Counted from the first letter of the stretch, positions 1 through 10,322 are shown. The stretch: 64,000 nucleotides of DNA from Myrica gale (GCA_963930655.1 OZ005608.1:11966001-12030000), one strand, 5' to 3'. Notes: a model not told the origin generated them from the letters alone. Numbers and translations: made by a program.

Positions 1-23
1 GTATTTCCCCTGTGAGAGGGATC

Positions 24-53
24 CATATAAGAAATCATTGCAACAACCATAAC
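24..53 (+). promoter_or_regulatory. External 5S promoter elements (representative)
   Basis: CATATAAG at 24-31 places its TATAAG at -28 relative to the gene start at 54, where plant 5S genes carry a TATATAA-like box. GC lies at 40-41 (-14/-13), near the GC dinucleotide known around -12 in Arabidopsis, and C is at -1 (53). Position 47 (-7) is C here and A before many other genes. The same elements stand before every gene, including the truncated ones. Function is inferred from plant 5S studies, not shown by the sequence alone. Confidence 0.8.
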
Positions 54-172
54 GGGTGCGATCATACCAGCACTAATGCACCGGATCCCATCAGAACTCC
101 GCAGTTAAGCGTGCTTGGGCGAGAGTAGTACTAGGATGGGTGACCTCCTGGGAAGTCCTCGTGTTGCACCCC
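54..172 (+). rRNA. 5S rRNA: 5S ribosomal RNA gene, unit 1 (consensus reference)
   Basis: This 119-bp gene encodes the 5S rRNA of the cytosolic large ribosomal subunit, transcribed by RNA polymerase III with TFIIIA. It begins GGGTGCGATC and ends GTTGCACCCC; GGGTGC at 1-6 pairs with GCACCC at 113-118 to close helix I. The internal control region has box A at about 50-64, the intermediate element at 67-72 and box C at 80-97. A hairpin in box C pairs 80-83 with 93-96 around a GTGA tetraloop. The start is set by C at -1, the TATA-like box at -28 and the family 5' end. The 3' end could be one or two bases longer. -7 is C; the R-t spacer follows. This copy is used as the consensus for all other entries. 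Confidence 0.98.
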
Positions 173-450
173 AACATCTTTTTTCCCGCCCCCGAGAAGA
201 TTTTCGTGCGGAAAAAATATTTATCTGAACGGGATTAGATTTCCGCCGGTATTTGAAAACACTCCACTTTTCCGGTGCGAAAAACGAAGACGAAAACTAC
301 ATGACGAAATTTTGATTTTTCAAAAACTCGGATATTTTTTTGTCGCAATTCGGCTCGAAAAACCTCTTTCAGCGACGTTGAATACCCGTGAATGGATGTA
401 TTTCCCCTGTGAGAGGGATCCATATAAGAAATCATTGCAACAAACATAAC
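173..450 (+). other. Representative 5S intergenic spacer (278 bp, type R-t)
   Basis: This spacer stands for the others, which have the same length and layout. In order it holds the T6 terminator (179-184), a C-rich stretch, an A/T-rich stretch (211-223), a small inverted repeat TTTTGA-TTTT-TCAAAA (310-325), a T7 run (335-341), the variable GGCTCG/GGCGCG site (about 350-355), and the promoter region from about 421. Four spacer types differ by a few linked substitutions. R-t and R-g have TCGGAT and GTCGCA. L has TCCGAT and GTAGCA. K has AAGCTC in place of AACCTC. A further C/A change lies at -7 of the next gene. I see no gene in the spacer. Confidence 0.9.
179..184 (+). terminator. RNA polymerase III T6 terminator (representative)
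   Basis: Six T residues begin six bases after the mature 3' end at 172. T runs of this length terminate RNA polymerase III. The run is present after every gene, full-length or truncated. The base after it is C or A depending on unit. A second run of seven T at 335-341 could act as a fail-safe. Confidence 0.85.
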
Positions 451-569
451 GGGTGCGATCATACCAGCACTAATGCACCGGATCCCATCAGAACTCCGCA
501 GTTAAGCGTGCTTGGGCGAGAGTAGTACTAGGATGGGTGACCTCCTGGGAAGTCCTCGTGTTGCACCCC
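451..569 (+). rRNA. 5S rRNA: 5S rRNA gene, unit 2
   Basis: Consensus gene; R-g spacer follows. Confidence 0.97.
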
Positions 570-847
570 AACATCTTTTTTCCCGCCCCCGAGAAGATTT
601 TCGTGCGGAAAAAATATTTATCTGAACGGGATTAGATTTCCGCCGGTATTTGGAAACACTCCACTTTTCCGGTGCGAAAAACGAAGACGAAAACTACATG
701 ACGAAATTTTGATTTTTCAAAAACTCGGATATTTTTTTGTCGCAATTCGGCGCGAAAAACCTCTTTCAGCGACGTTGAATACCCGTGAATGGATGTATTT
801 CCCCTGTGAGAGGGATCCATATAAGAAATCATTGCAACAAACATAAC

Positions 848-966
848 GGGTGCGATCATACCAGCACTAATGCACCGGATCCCATCAGAACACCGCAGTT
901 AAGCGTGCTTGGGCGAGAGTAGTACTAGGATGGGTGACCTCCTGGGAAGTCCTCGTGTTGCACCCC
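848..966 (+). rRNA. 5S rRNA: 5S rRNA gene, unit 3 (T45A)
   Basis: One substitution, T45A at 892, private to this copy and just upstream of box A. L spacer follows. Confidence 0.96.
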
Positions 967-1244
967 AACATCTTTTTTCCCGCCCCCGAGAAGATTTTCG
1001 TGCGGAAAAAATATTTATCTGAACGGGATTAGATTTCCGCCGGTATTTGAAAACACTCCACTTTTCCGGTGCGAAAAACGAAGACGAAAACTACATGACG
1101 AAATTTTGATTTTTCAAAAACTCCGATATTTTTTTGTAGCAATTCGGCGCGAAAAACCTCTTTCAGCGACGTTGAATACCCGTGAATGGATGTATTTCCC
1201 CTGTGAGAGGGATCCATATAAGAAATCATTGCAACAAACATAAC

Positions 1245-1363
1245 GGGTGCGATCATACCAGCACTAATGCACCGGATCCCATCAGAACTCCGCAGTTAAG
1301 CGTGCTTGGGCGAGAGTAGTACTAGGATGGGTGACCTCCTGGGAAGTCCTCGTGTTGCACCCC
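1245..1363 (+). rRNA. 5S rRNA: 5S rRNA gene, unit 4
   Basis: Consensus gene; R-g spacer follows. Confidence 0.97.
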
Positions 1364-1641
1364 AACATCTTTTTTACCGCCCCCGAGAAGATTTTCGTGC
1401 GGAAAAAATATTTATCTGAACGGGATTAGATTTCCGCCGGTATTTGGAAACACTCCACTTTTCCGGTGCGAAAAACGAAGACGAAAACTACATGACGAAA
1501 TTTTGATTTTTCAAAAACTCGGATATTTTTTTGTCGCAATTCGGCGCGAAAAACCTCTTTCAGCGACGTTGAATACCCGTGAATGGATGTATTTCCCCTG
1601 TGAGAGGGATCCATATAAGAAATCATTGCAACAACCATAAC

Positions 1642-1760
1642 GGGTGCGATCATACCAGCACTAATGCACCGGATCCCATCAGAACTCCGCAGTTAAGCGT
1701 GCTTGGGCGAGAGTAGTACTAGGATGGGTGACCTCCTGGGAAGTCCTCGTGTTGCACCCC
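1642..1760 (+). rRNA. 5S rRNA: 5S rRNA gene, unit 5
   Basis: Consensus gene with C at -7. The R-t spacer that follows has a private GTTAAA for GTTGAA near 1968. Confidence 0.97.
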
Positions 1761-2038
1761 AACATCTTTTTTCCCGCCCCCGAGAAGATTTTCGTGCGGA
1801 AAAAATATTTATCTGAACGGGATTAGATTTCCGCCGGTATTTGAAAACACTCCACTTTTCCGGTGCGAAAAACGAAGACGAAAACTACATGACGAAATTT
1901 TGATTTTTCAAAAACTCGGATATTTTTTTGTCGCAATTCGGCTCGAAAAACCTCTTTCAGCGACGTTAAATACCCGTGAATGGATGTATTTCCCCTGTGA
2001 GAGGGATCCATATAAGAAATCATTGCAACAAACATAAC

Positions 2039-2157
2039 GGGTGCGATCATACCAGCACTAATGCACCGGATCCCATCAGAACTCCGCAGTTAAGCGTGCT
2101 TGGGCGAGAGTAGTACTAGGATGGGTGACCTCTTGGGAAGTCCTCGTGTTGCACCCC
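2039..2157 (+). rRNA. 5S rRNA: 5S rRNA gene, unit 6 (C95T)
   Basis: One private substitution, C95T at 2133, in box C. The predicted 81-95 pair would become G-U. L spacer follows. Confidence 0.96.
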
Positions 2158-2435
2158 AACATCTTTTTTCCCGCCCCCGAGAAGATTTTCGTGCGGAAAA
2201 AATATTTATCTGAACGGGATTAGATTTCCGCCGGTATTTGAAAACACTCCACTTTTCCGGTGCGAAAAACGAAGACGAAAACTACATGACGAAATTTTGA
2301 TTTTTCAAAAACTCCGATATTTTTTTGTAGCAATTCGGCGCGAAAAACCTCTTTCAGCGACGTTGAATACCCGTGAATGGATGTATTTCCCCTGTGAGAG
2401 GGATCCATATAAGAAATCATTGCAACAAACATAAC

Positions 2436-2554
2436 GGGTGCGATCATACCAGCACTAATGCACCGGATCCCATCAGAACTCCGCAGTTAAGCGTGCTTGG
2501 GCGAGAGTAGTACTAGGATGGGTGACCTCCTGGGAAGTCCTCGTGTTGCACCCC
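2436..2554 (+). rRNA. 5S rRNA: 5S rRNA gene, unit 7
   Basis: Consensus gene; L spacer follows with a CTGTACGGG variant near 2608. Units 7 and 8 share this mark and form a recent single-unit duplication. Confidence 0.97.
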
Positions 2555-2832
2555 AACATCTTTTTTACCGCCCCCGAGAAGATTTTCGTGCGGAAAAAAT
2601 ATTTATCTGTACGGGATTAGATTTCCGCCGGTATTTGGAAACACTCCACTTTTCCGGTGCGAAAAACGAAGACGAAAACTACATGACGAAATTTTGATTT
2701 TTCAAAAACTCCGATATTTTTTTGTAGCAATTCGGCGCGAAAAACCTCTTTCAGCGACGTTGAATACCCGTGAATGGATGTATTTCCCCTGTGAGAGGGA
2801 TCCATATAAGAAATCATTGCAACAAACATAAC

Positions 2833-2951
2833 GGGTGCGATCATACCAGCACTAATGCACCGGATCCCATCAGAACTCCGCAGTTAAGCGTGCTTGGGCG
2901 AGAGTAGTACTAGGATGGGTGACCTCCTGGGAAGTCCTCGTGTTGCACCCC
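2833..2951 (+). rRNA. 5S rRNA: 5S rRNA gene, unit 8
   Basis: Consensus gene; L spacer with the same CTGTACGGG variant as unit 7. Confidence 0.97.
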
Positions 2952-3229
2952 AACATCTTTTTTACCGCCCCCGAGAAGATTTTCGTGCGGAAAAAATATT
3001 TATCTGTACGGGATTAGATTTCCGCCGGTATTTGGAAACACTCCACTTTTCCGGTGCGAAAAACGAAGACGAAAACTACATGACGAAATTTTGATTTTTC
3101 AAAAACTCCGATATTTTTTTGTAGCAATTCGGCGCGAAAAACCTCTTTCAGCGACGTTGAATACCCGTGAATGGATGTATTTCCCCTGTGAGAGGGATCC
3201 ATATAAGAAATCATTGCAACAAACATAAC

Positions 3230-3348
3230 GGGTGCGATCATACCAGCACTAATGCACCGGATCCCATCAGAACTCCGCAGTTAAGCGTGCTTGGGCGAGA
3301 GTAGTACTAGGATGGGTGACCTCCTGGGAAGTCCTCGTGTTGCACCCC
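3230..3348 (+). rRNA. 5S rRNA: 5S rRNA gene, unit 9
   Basis: Consensus gene. The R-g spacer that follows has GGCGCA for GGCGCG near 3532, private to this unit. Confidence 0.97.
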
Positions 3349-3626
3349 AACATCTTTTTTACCGCCCCCGAGAAGATTTTCGTGCGGAAAAAATATTTAT
3401 CTGAACGGGATTAGATTTCCGCCGGTATTTGGAAACACTCCACTTTTCCGGTGCGAAAAACGAAGACGAAAACTACATGACGAAATTTTGATTTTTCAAA
3501 AACTCGGATATTTTTTTGTCGCAATTCGGCGCAAAAAACCTCTTTCAGCGACGTTGAATACCCGTGAATGGATGTATTTCCCCTGTGAGAGGGATCCATA
3601 TAAGAAATCATTGCAACAACCATAAC

Positions 3627-3688
3627 GGGTGCGATCATACCAGCACTAATGCACCGGATCCCATCAGAACTCCGCAGGGTTGCACCCC
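3627..3688 (+). pseudogene. Truncated 5S pseudogene, unit 10 (internal promoter deleted)
   Basis: Only 62 bp of the gene remain. Bases 1-51 are followed by a single G and then by the last ten bases of the gene (110-119). This equals loss of 52-109 with one filler G, or a 57-bp deletion plus T109G. The loss removes nearly all of box A and the whole intermediate element and box C, so TFIIIA should not bind. The TATA-like box, C at -1, C at -7, the first 51 bases, the helix I partner sequence and the T6 terminator are kept. The same junction recurs in 26 units, so it arose once and spread with the repeat. L spacer follows. It is probably silent; a 62-70-nt transcript is possible but not shown. 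Confidence 0.95.
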
Positions 3689-3966
3689 AACATCTTTTTT
3701 CCCGCCCCCGAGAAGATTTTCGTGCGGAAAAAATATTTATCTGAACGGGATTAGATTTCCGCCGGTATTTGAAAACACTCCACTTTTCCGGTGCGAAAAA
3801 CGAAGACGAAAACTACATGACGAAATTTTGATTTTTCAAAAACTCCGATATTTTTTTGTAGCAATTCGGCGCGAAAAACCTCTTTCAGCGACGTTGAATA
3901 CCCGTGAATGGATGTATTTCCCCTGTGAGAGGGATCCATATAAGAAATCATTGCAACAACCATAAC

Positions 3967-4028
3967 GGGTGCGATCATACCAGCACTAATGCACCGGATC
4001 CCATCAGAACTCCGAAGGGTTGCACCCC
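3967..4028 (+). pseudogene. Truncated 5S pseudogene, unit 11 (C49A)
   Basis: Same deletion as unit 10 with an added C49A at 4015. -7 is C; L spacer follows. Units 10 and 11 are the only two truncated units that stand next to each other. Confidence 0.95.
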
Positions 4029-4306
4029 AACATCTTTTTTCCCGCCCCCGAGAAGATTTTCGTGCGGAAAAAATATTTATCTGAACGGGATTAGATTTCC
4101 GCCGGTATTTGGAAACACTCCACTTTTCCGGTGCGAAAAACGAAGACGAAAACTACATGACGAAATTTTGATTTTTCAAAAACTCCGATATTTTTTTGTA
4201 GCAATTCGGCGCGAAAAACCTCTTTCAGCGACGTTGAATACCCGTGAATGGATGTATTTCCCCTGTGAGAGGGATCCATATAAGAAATCATTGCAACAAC
4301 CATAAC

Positions 4307-4425
4307 GGGTGCGATCATACCAGCACTAATGCACCGGATCCCATCAGAACTCCGCAGTTAAGCGTGCTTGGGCGAGAGTAGTACTAGGATGGGTGACCTC
4401 CTGGGAAGTCCTCGTGTTGCACCCC
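4307..4425 (+). rRNA. 5S rRNA: 5S rRNA gene, unit 12
   Basis: Consensus gene with C at -7; K spacer follows, the first K in the window and without the GAAAAAAGAAGAC mark. Confidence 0.97.
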
Positions 4426-4703
4426 AACATCTTTTTTCCCGCCCCCGAGAAGATTTTCGTGCGGAAAAAATATTTATCTGAACGGGATTAGATTTCCGCC
4501 GGTATTTGAAAACACTCCACTTTTCCGGTGCGAAAAACGAAGACGAAAACTACATGACGAAATTTTGATTTTTCAAAAACTCGGATATTTTTTTGTCGCA
4601 ATTCGGCGCGAAAAAGCTCTTTCAGCGACGTTGAATACCCGTGAATGGATGTATTTCCCCTGTGAGAGGGATCCATATAAGAAATCATTGCAACAAACAT
4701 AAC

Positions 4704-4822
4704 GGGTGCGATCATACCAGCACTAATGCACCGGATCCCATCAGAACTCCGCAGTTAAGCGTGCTTGGGCGAGAGTAGTACTATGATGGGTGACCTCCTG
4801 GGAAGTCCTCGTGTTGCACCCC
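4704..4822 (+). rRNA. 5S rRNA: 5S rRNA gene, unit 13 (G81T)
   Basis: G81T at 4784, in box C. L spacer follows. Confidence 0.96.
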
Positions 4823-5100
4823 AACATCTTTTTTACCGCCCCCGAGAAGATTTTCGTGCGGAAAAAATATTTATCTGAACGGGATTAGATTTCCGCCGGT
4901 ATTTGGAAACACTCCACTTTTCCGGTGCGAAAAACGAAGACGAAAACTACATGACGAAATTTTGATTTTTCAAAAACTCCGATATTTTTTTGTAGCAATT
5001 CGGCGCGAAAAACCTCTTTCAGCGACGTTGAATACCCGTGAATGGATGTATTTCCCCTGTGAGAGGGATCCATATAAGAAATCATTGCAACAACCATAAC

Positions 5101-5219
5101 GGGTGCGATCATACCAGCACTAATGCACCGGATCCCATCAGAACTCCGCAGTTAAGCGTGCTTGGGCGAGAGTAGTACTAGGATGGGTGACCTCCTGGGA
5201 AGTCCTCGTGTTGCACCCC
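5101..5219 (+). rRNA. 5S rRNA: 5S rRNA gene, unit 14
   Basis: Consensus gene with C at -7; L spacer follows. Confidence 0.97.
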
Positions 5220-5497
5220 AACATCTTTTTTCCCGCCCCCGAGAAGATTTTCGTGCGGAAAAAATATTTATCTGAACGGGATTAGATTTCCGCCGGTATT
5301 TGGAAACACTCCACTTTTCCGGTGCGAAAAACGAAGACGAAAACTACATGACGAAATTTTGATTTTTCAAAAACTCCGATATTTTTTTGTAGCAATTCGG
5401 CGCGAAAAACCTCTTTCAGCGACGTTGAATACCCGTGAATGGATGTATTTCCCCTGTGAGAGGGATCCATATAAGAAATCATTGCAACAAACATAAC

Positions 5498-5616
5498 GGG
5501 TGCGATCATACCAGCACTAATGCACCGGATCCCATCAGAACTCCGCAGTTAAGCGTGCTTGGGCGAGAGTAGTACTAGGATGGGTGACCTCCTGGGAAGT
5601 CCTCGTGTTGCACCCC
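5498..5616 (+). rRNA. 5S rRNA: 5S rRNA gene, unit 15
   Basis: Consensus gene; K spacer follows, same subtype as after unit 12. Confidence 0.97.
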
Positions 5617-5894
5617 AACATCTTTTTTACCGCCCCCGAGAAGATTTTCGTGCGGAAAAAATATTTATCTGAACGGGATTAGATTTCCGCCGGTATTTGG
5701 AAACACTCCACTTTTCCGGTGCGAAAAACGAAGACGAAAACTACATGACGAAATTTTGATTTTTCAAAAACTCGGATATTTTTTTGTCGCAATTCGGCGC
5801 GAAAAAGCTCTTTCAGCGACGTTGAATACCCGTGAATGGATGTATTTCCCCTGTGAGAGGGATCCATATAAGAAATCATTGCAACAAACATAAC

Positions 5895-6013
5895 GGGTGC
5901 GATCATACCAGCACTAATGCACCGGATCCCATCAGAACTCCGCAGTTAAGCGTGCTTGGGCGAGAGTAGTACTATGATGGGTGACCTCCTGGGAAGTCCT
6001 CGTGTTGCACCCC
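5895..6013 (+). rRNA. 5S rRNA: 5S rRNA gene, unit 16 (G81T)
   Basis: G81T at 5975; L spacer follows. Confidence 0.96.
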
Positions 6014-6291
6014 AACATCTTTTTTACCGCCCCCGAGAAGATTTTCGTGCGGAAAAAATATTTATCTGAACGGGATTAGATTTCCGCCGGTATTTGGAAA
6101 CACTCCACTTTTCCGGTGCGAAAAACGAAGACGAAAACTACATGACGAAATTTTGATTTTTCAAAAACTCCGATATTTTTTTGTAGCAATTCGGCGCGAA
6201 AAACCTCTTTCAGCGACGTTGAATACCCGTGAATGGATGTATTTCCCCTGTGAGAGGGATCCATATAAGAAATCATTGCAACAAACATAAC

Positions 6292-6410
6292 GGGTGCGAT
6301 CATACCAGCACTAATGCACCGGATCCCATCAGAACTCCGCAGTTAAGCGTGCTTGGGCGAGAGTAGTACTAGGATGGGTGACCTCCTGGGAAGTCCTCGT
6401 GTTGCACCCC
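6292..6410 (+). rRNA. 5S rRNA: 5S rRNA gene, unit 17
   Basis: Consensus gene; K spacer follows, with GGAAATTT for GGATATTT near 6570, shared with units 23 and 25. Confidence 0.97.
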
Positions 6411-6688
6411 AACATCTTTTTTCCCGCCCCCGAGAAGATTTTCGTGCGGAAAAAATATTTATCTGAACGGGATTAGATTTCCGCCGGTATTTGGAAACAC
6501 TCCACTTTTCCGGTGCGAAAAAAGAAGACAAAAACTACATGACGAAATTTTGATTTTTCAAAAACTCGGAAATTTTTTTGTCGCAATTCGGCGCGAAAAA
6601 GCTCTTTCAGCGACGTTGAATACCCGTGAATGGATGTATTTCCCCTGTGAGAGGGATCCATATAAGAAATCATTGCAACAAACATAAC

Positions 6689-6807
6689 GGGTGCGATCAT
6701 ACCAGCACTAATGCACCGGATCCCATCAGAACTCCGCAGTTAAGCGTGCTTGGGCGAGAGTAGTACTAGGATGGGTGACCTCCTGGGAAGTCCTCGTGTT
6801 GCACCCC
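6689..6807 (+). rRNA. 5S rRNA: 5S rRNA gene, unit 18
   Basis: Consensus gene; L spacer follows. Confidence 0.97.
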
Positions 6808-7085
6808 AACATCTTTTTTACCGCCCCCGAGAAGATTTTCGTGCGGAAAAAATATTTATCTGAACGGGATTAGATTTCCGCCGGTATTTGGAAACACTCC
6901 ACTTTTCCGGTGCGAAAAACGAAGACGAAAACTACATGACGAAATTTTGATTTTTCAAAAACTCCGATATTTTTTTGTAGCAATTCGGCGCGAAAAACCT
7001 CTTTCAGCGACGTTGAATACCCGTGAATGGATGTATTTCCCCTGTGAGAGGGATCCATATAAGAAATCATTGCAACAAACATAAC

Positions 7086-7204
7086 GGGTGCGATCATACC
7101 AGCACTAATGCACCGGATCCCATCAGAACTCCGCAGTTAAGCGTGCTTGGGCGAGAGTAGTACTAGGATGGGTGACCTCCTGGGAAGTCCTCGTGTTGCA
7201 CCCC
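7086..7204 (+). rRNA. 5S rRNA: 5S rRNA gene, unit 19
   Basis: Consensus gene; K spacer follows. Confidence 0.97.
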
Positions 7205-7482
7205 AACATCTTTTTTCCCGCCCCCGAGAAGATTTTCGTGCGGAAAAAATATTTATCTGAACGGGATTAGATTTCCGCCGGTATTTGGAAACACTCCACT
7301 TTTCCGGTGCGAAAAAAGAAGACAAAAACTACATGACGAAATTTTGATTTTTCAAAAACTCGGATATTTTTTTGTCGCAATTCGGCGCGAAAAAGCTCTT
7401 TCAGCGACGTTGAATACCCGTGAATGGATGTATTTCCCCTGTGAGAGGGATCCATATAAGAAATCATTGCAACAAACATAAC

Positions 7483-7601
7483 GGGTGCGATCATACCAGC
7501 ACTAATGCACCGGATCCCATCAGAACTCCGCAGTTAAGCGTGCTTGGGCGAGAGTAGTACTAGGATGGGTGACCTCCTGGGAAGTCCTCGTGTTGCACCC
7601 C
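7483..7601 (+). rRNA. 5S rRNA: 5S rRNA gene, unit 20
   Basis: Consensus gene; K spacer without the GAAAAAAGAAGAC mark follows. Confidence 0.97.
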
Positions 7602-7879
7602 AACATCTTTTTTACCGCCCCCGAGAAGATTTTCGTGCGGAAAAAATATTTATCTGAACGGGATTAGATTTCCGCCGGTATTTGGAAACACTCCACTTTT
7701 CCGGTGCGAAAAACGAAGACGAAAACTACATGACGAAATTTTGATTTTTCAAAAACTCGGATATTTTTTTGTCGCAATTCGGCGCGAAAAAGCTCTTTCA
7801 GCGACGTTGAATACCCGTGAATGGATGTATTTCCCCTGTGAGAGGGATCCATATAAGAAATCATTGCAACAAACATAAC

Positions 7880-7998
7880 GGGTGCGATCATACCAGCACT
7901 AATGCACCGGATCCCATCAGAACTCCGCAGTTAAGCGTGCTTGGGCGAGAGTAGTACTAGGATGGGTGACCTCCTGGGAAGTCCTCGTGTTGCACCCC
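7880..7998 (+). rRNA. 5S rRNA: 5S rRNA gene, unit 21
   Basis: Consensus gene; K spacer as after unit 20, an apparent single-unit duplication of it. Confidence 0.97.
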
Positions 7999-8276
7999 AA
8001 CATCTTTTTTACCGCCCCCGAGAAGATTTTCGTGCGGAAAAAATATTTATCTGAACGGGATTAGATTTCCGCCGGTATTTGGAAACACTCCACTTTTCCG
8101 GTGCGAAAAACGAAGACGAAAACTACATGACGAAATTTTGATTTTTCAAAAACTCGGATATTTTTTTGTCGCAATTCGGCGCGAAAAAGCTCTTTCAGCG
8201 ACGTTGAATACCCGTGAATGGATGTATTTCCCCTGTGAGAGGGATCCATATAAGAAATCATTGCAACAAACATAAC

Positions 8277-8395
8277 GGGTGCGATCATACCAGCACTAAT
8301 GCACCGGATCCCATCAGAACTCCGCAGTTAAGCGTGCTTGGGCGAGAGTAGTACTATGATGGGTGACCTCCTGGGAAGTCCTCGTGTTGCACCCC
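8277..8395 (+). rRNA. 5S rRNA: 5S rRNA gene, unit 22 (G81T)
   Basis: G81T at 8357; L spacer follows. Confidence 0.96.
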
Positions 8396-8673
8396 AACAT
8401 CTTTTTTACCGCCCCCGAGAAGATTTTCGTGCGGAAAAAATATTTATCTGAACGGGATTAGATTTCCGCCGGTATTTGGAAACACTCCACTTTTCCGGTG
8501 CGAAAAACGAAGACGAAAACTACATGACGAAATTTTGATTTTTCAAAAACTCCGATATTTTTTTGTAGCAATTCGGCGCGAAAAACCTCTTTCAGCGACG
8601 TTGAATACCCGTGAATGGATGTATTTCCCCTGTGAGAGGGATCCATATAAGAAATCATTGCAACAAACATAAC

Positions 8674-8792
8674 GGGTGCGATCATACCAGCACTAATGCA
8701 CCGGATCCCATCAGAACTCCGCAGTTAAGCGTGCTTGGGCGAGAGTAGTACTAGGATGGGTGACCTCCTGGGAAGTCCTCGTGTTGCACCCC
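8674..8792 (+). rRNA. 5S rRNA: 5S rRNA gene, unit 23 (396-bp unit)
   Basis: Consensus gene. The K spacer that follows lacks one T in the CCACTTTTCC run (8888-8890), so this is the only 396-bp unit. The gene itself is unaffected. Confidence 0.97.
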
Positions 8793-9069
8793 AACATCTT
8801 TTTTCCCGCCCCCGAGAAGATTTTCGTGCGGAAAAAATATTTATCTGAACGGGATTAGATTTCCGCCGGTATTTGGAAACACTCCACTTTCCGGTGCGAA
8901 AAAAGAAGACAAAAACTACATGACGAAATTTTGATTTTTCAAAAACTCGGAAATTTTTTTGTCGCAATTCGGCGCGAAAAAGCTCTTTCAGCGACGTTGA
9001 ATACCCGTGAATGGATGTATTTCCCCTGTGAGAGGGATCCATATAAGAAATCATTGCAACAAACATAAC

Positions 9070-9188
9070 GGGTGCGATCATACCAGCACTAATGCACCGG
9101 ATCCCATCAGAACTCCGCAGTTAAGCGTGCTTGGGCGAGAGTAGTACTAGGATGGGTGACCTCCTGGGAAGTCCTCGTGTTGCACCCC
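9070..9188 (+). rRNA. 5S rRNA: 5S rRNA gene, unit 24
   Basis: Consensus gene; L spacer follows. Confidence 0.97.
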
Positions 9189-9466
9189 AACATCTTTTTT
9201 ACCGCCCCCGAGAAGATTTTCGTGCGGAAAAAATATTTATCTGAACGGGATTAGATTTCCGCCGGTATTTGGAAACACTCCACTTTTCCGGTGCGAAAAA
9301 CGAAGACGAAAACTACATGACGAAATTTTGATTTTTCAAAAACTCCGATATTTTTTTGTAGCAATTCGGCGCGAAAAACCTCTTTCAGCGACGTTGAATA
9401 CCCGTGAATGGATGTATTTCCCCTGTGAGAGGGATCCATATAAGAAATCATTGCAACAAACATAAC

Positions 9467-9585
9467 GGGTGCGATCATACCAGCACTAATGCACCGGATC
9501 CCATCAGAACTCCGCAGTTAAGCGTGCTTGGGCGAGAGTAGTACTAGGATGGGTGACCTCCTGGGAAGTCCTCGTGTTGCACCCC
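9467..9585 (+). rRNA. 5S rRNA: 5S rRNA gene, unit 25
   Basis: Consensus gene; K spacer follows with A at 9746, as after units 17 and 23. Confidence 0.97.
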
Positions 9586-9863
9586 AACATCTTTTTTCCC
9601 GCCCCCGAGAAGATTTTCGTGCGGAAAAAATATTTATCTGAACGGGATTAGATTTCCGCCGGTATTTGGAAACACTCCACTTTTCCGGTGCGAAAAAAGA
9701 AGACAAAAACTACATGACGAAATTTTGATTTTTCAAAAACTCGGAAATTTTTTTGTCGCAATTCGGCGCGAAAAAGCTCTTTCAGCGACGTTGAATACCC
9801 GTGAATGGATGTATTTCCCCTGTGAGAGGGATCCATATAAGAAATCATTGCAACAAACATAAC

Positions 9864-9982
9864 GGGTGCGATCATACCAGCACTAATGCACCGGATCCCA
9901 TCAGAACTCCGCAGTTAAGCGTGCTTGGGCGAGAGTAGTACTAGGATGGGTGACCTCCTGGGAAGTCCTCGTGTTGCACCCC
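9864..9982 (+). rRNA. 5S rRNA: 5S rRNA gene, unit 26
   Basis: Consensus gene; R-g spacer follows with a private T at 10097. Confidence 0.97.
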
Positions 9983-10260
9983 AACATCTTTTTTACCGCC
10001 CCCGAGAAGATTTTCGTGCGGAAAAAATATTTATCTGAACGGGATTAGATTTCCGCCGGTATTTGGAAACACTCCACTTTTCCGGTGCGAAAAACGTAGA
10101 CGAAAACTACATGACGAAATTTTGATTTTTCAAAAACTCGGATATTTTTTTGTCGCAATTCGGCGCGAAAAACCTCTTTCAGCGACGTTGAATACCCGTG
10201 AATGGATGTATTTCCCCTGTGAGAGGGATCCATATAAGAAATCATTGCAACAACCATAAC

Positions 10261-10322
10261 GGGTGCGATCATACCAGCACTAATGCACCGGATCCCATCA
10301 GAACTCCGCAGGGTTGCACCCC
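10261..10322 (+). pseudogene. Truncated 5S pseudogene, unit 27
   Basis: Standard 57-bp net deletion; C at -7; L spacer follows. First pseudogene of the 9,300-bp repeat. Confidence 0.95.

Larger units (their letters stand above)
2436..3229 (+). repeat. Single-unit duplication, units 7 and 8
   Basis: Two neighbouring 397-bp units share the CTGTACGGG spacer variant found nowhere else, which marks a recent one-unit duplication. Confidence 0.8.

Noticed and set aside
310..325. TTTTGA-TTTT-TCAAAA inverted repeat as a regulatory hairpin
   Set aside because: The stem is only six mostly A/T pairs and lies mid-spacer; chance in an A/T-rich stretch is enough to explain it, so I do not list it as a separate regulatory feature.
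235..462. 75-codon open frame on the - strand, present in nearly every spacer
   Set aside because: It is antisense to the spacer and begins inside the 5S gene. It recurs because the DNA is a tandem repeat. Most variants between copies change the amino acid, so there is no sign of selection on a protein.
6343..6531. 62-codon - strand frames near K spacers
   Set aside because: They run through the 5S gene in antisense and depend on a few K-type spacer substitutions. No protein feature is visible.
8725..9081. 118-codon - strand frame
   Set aside because: It is a fusion of two shadow frames produced by the single missing T at about 8888.
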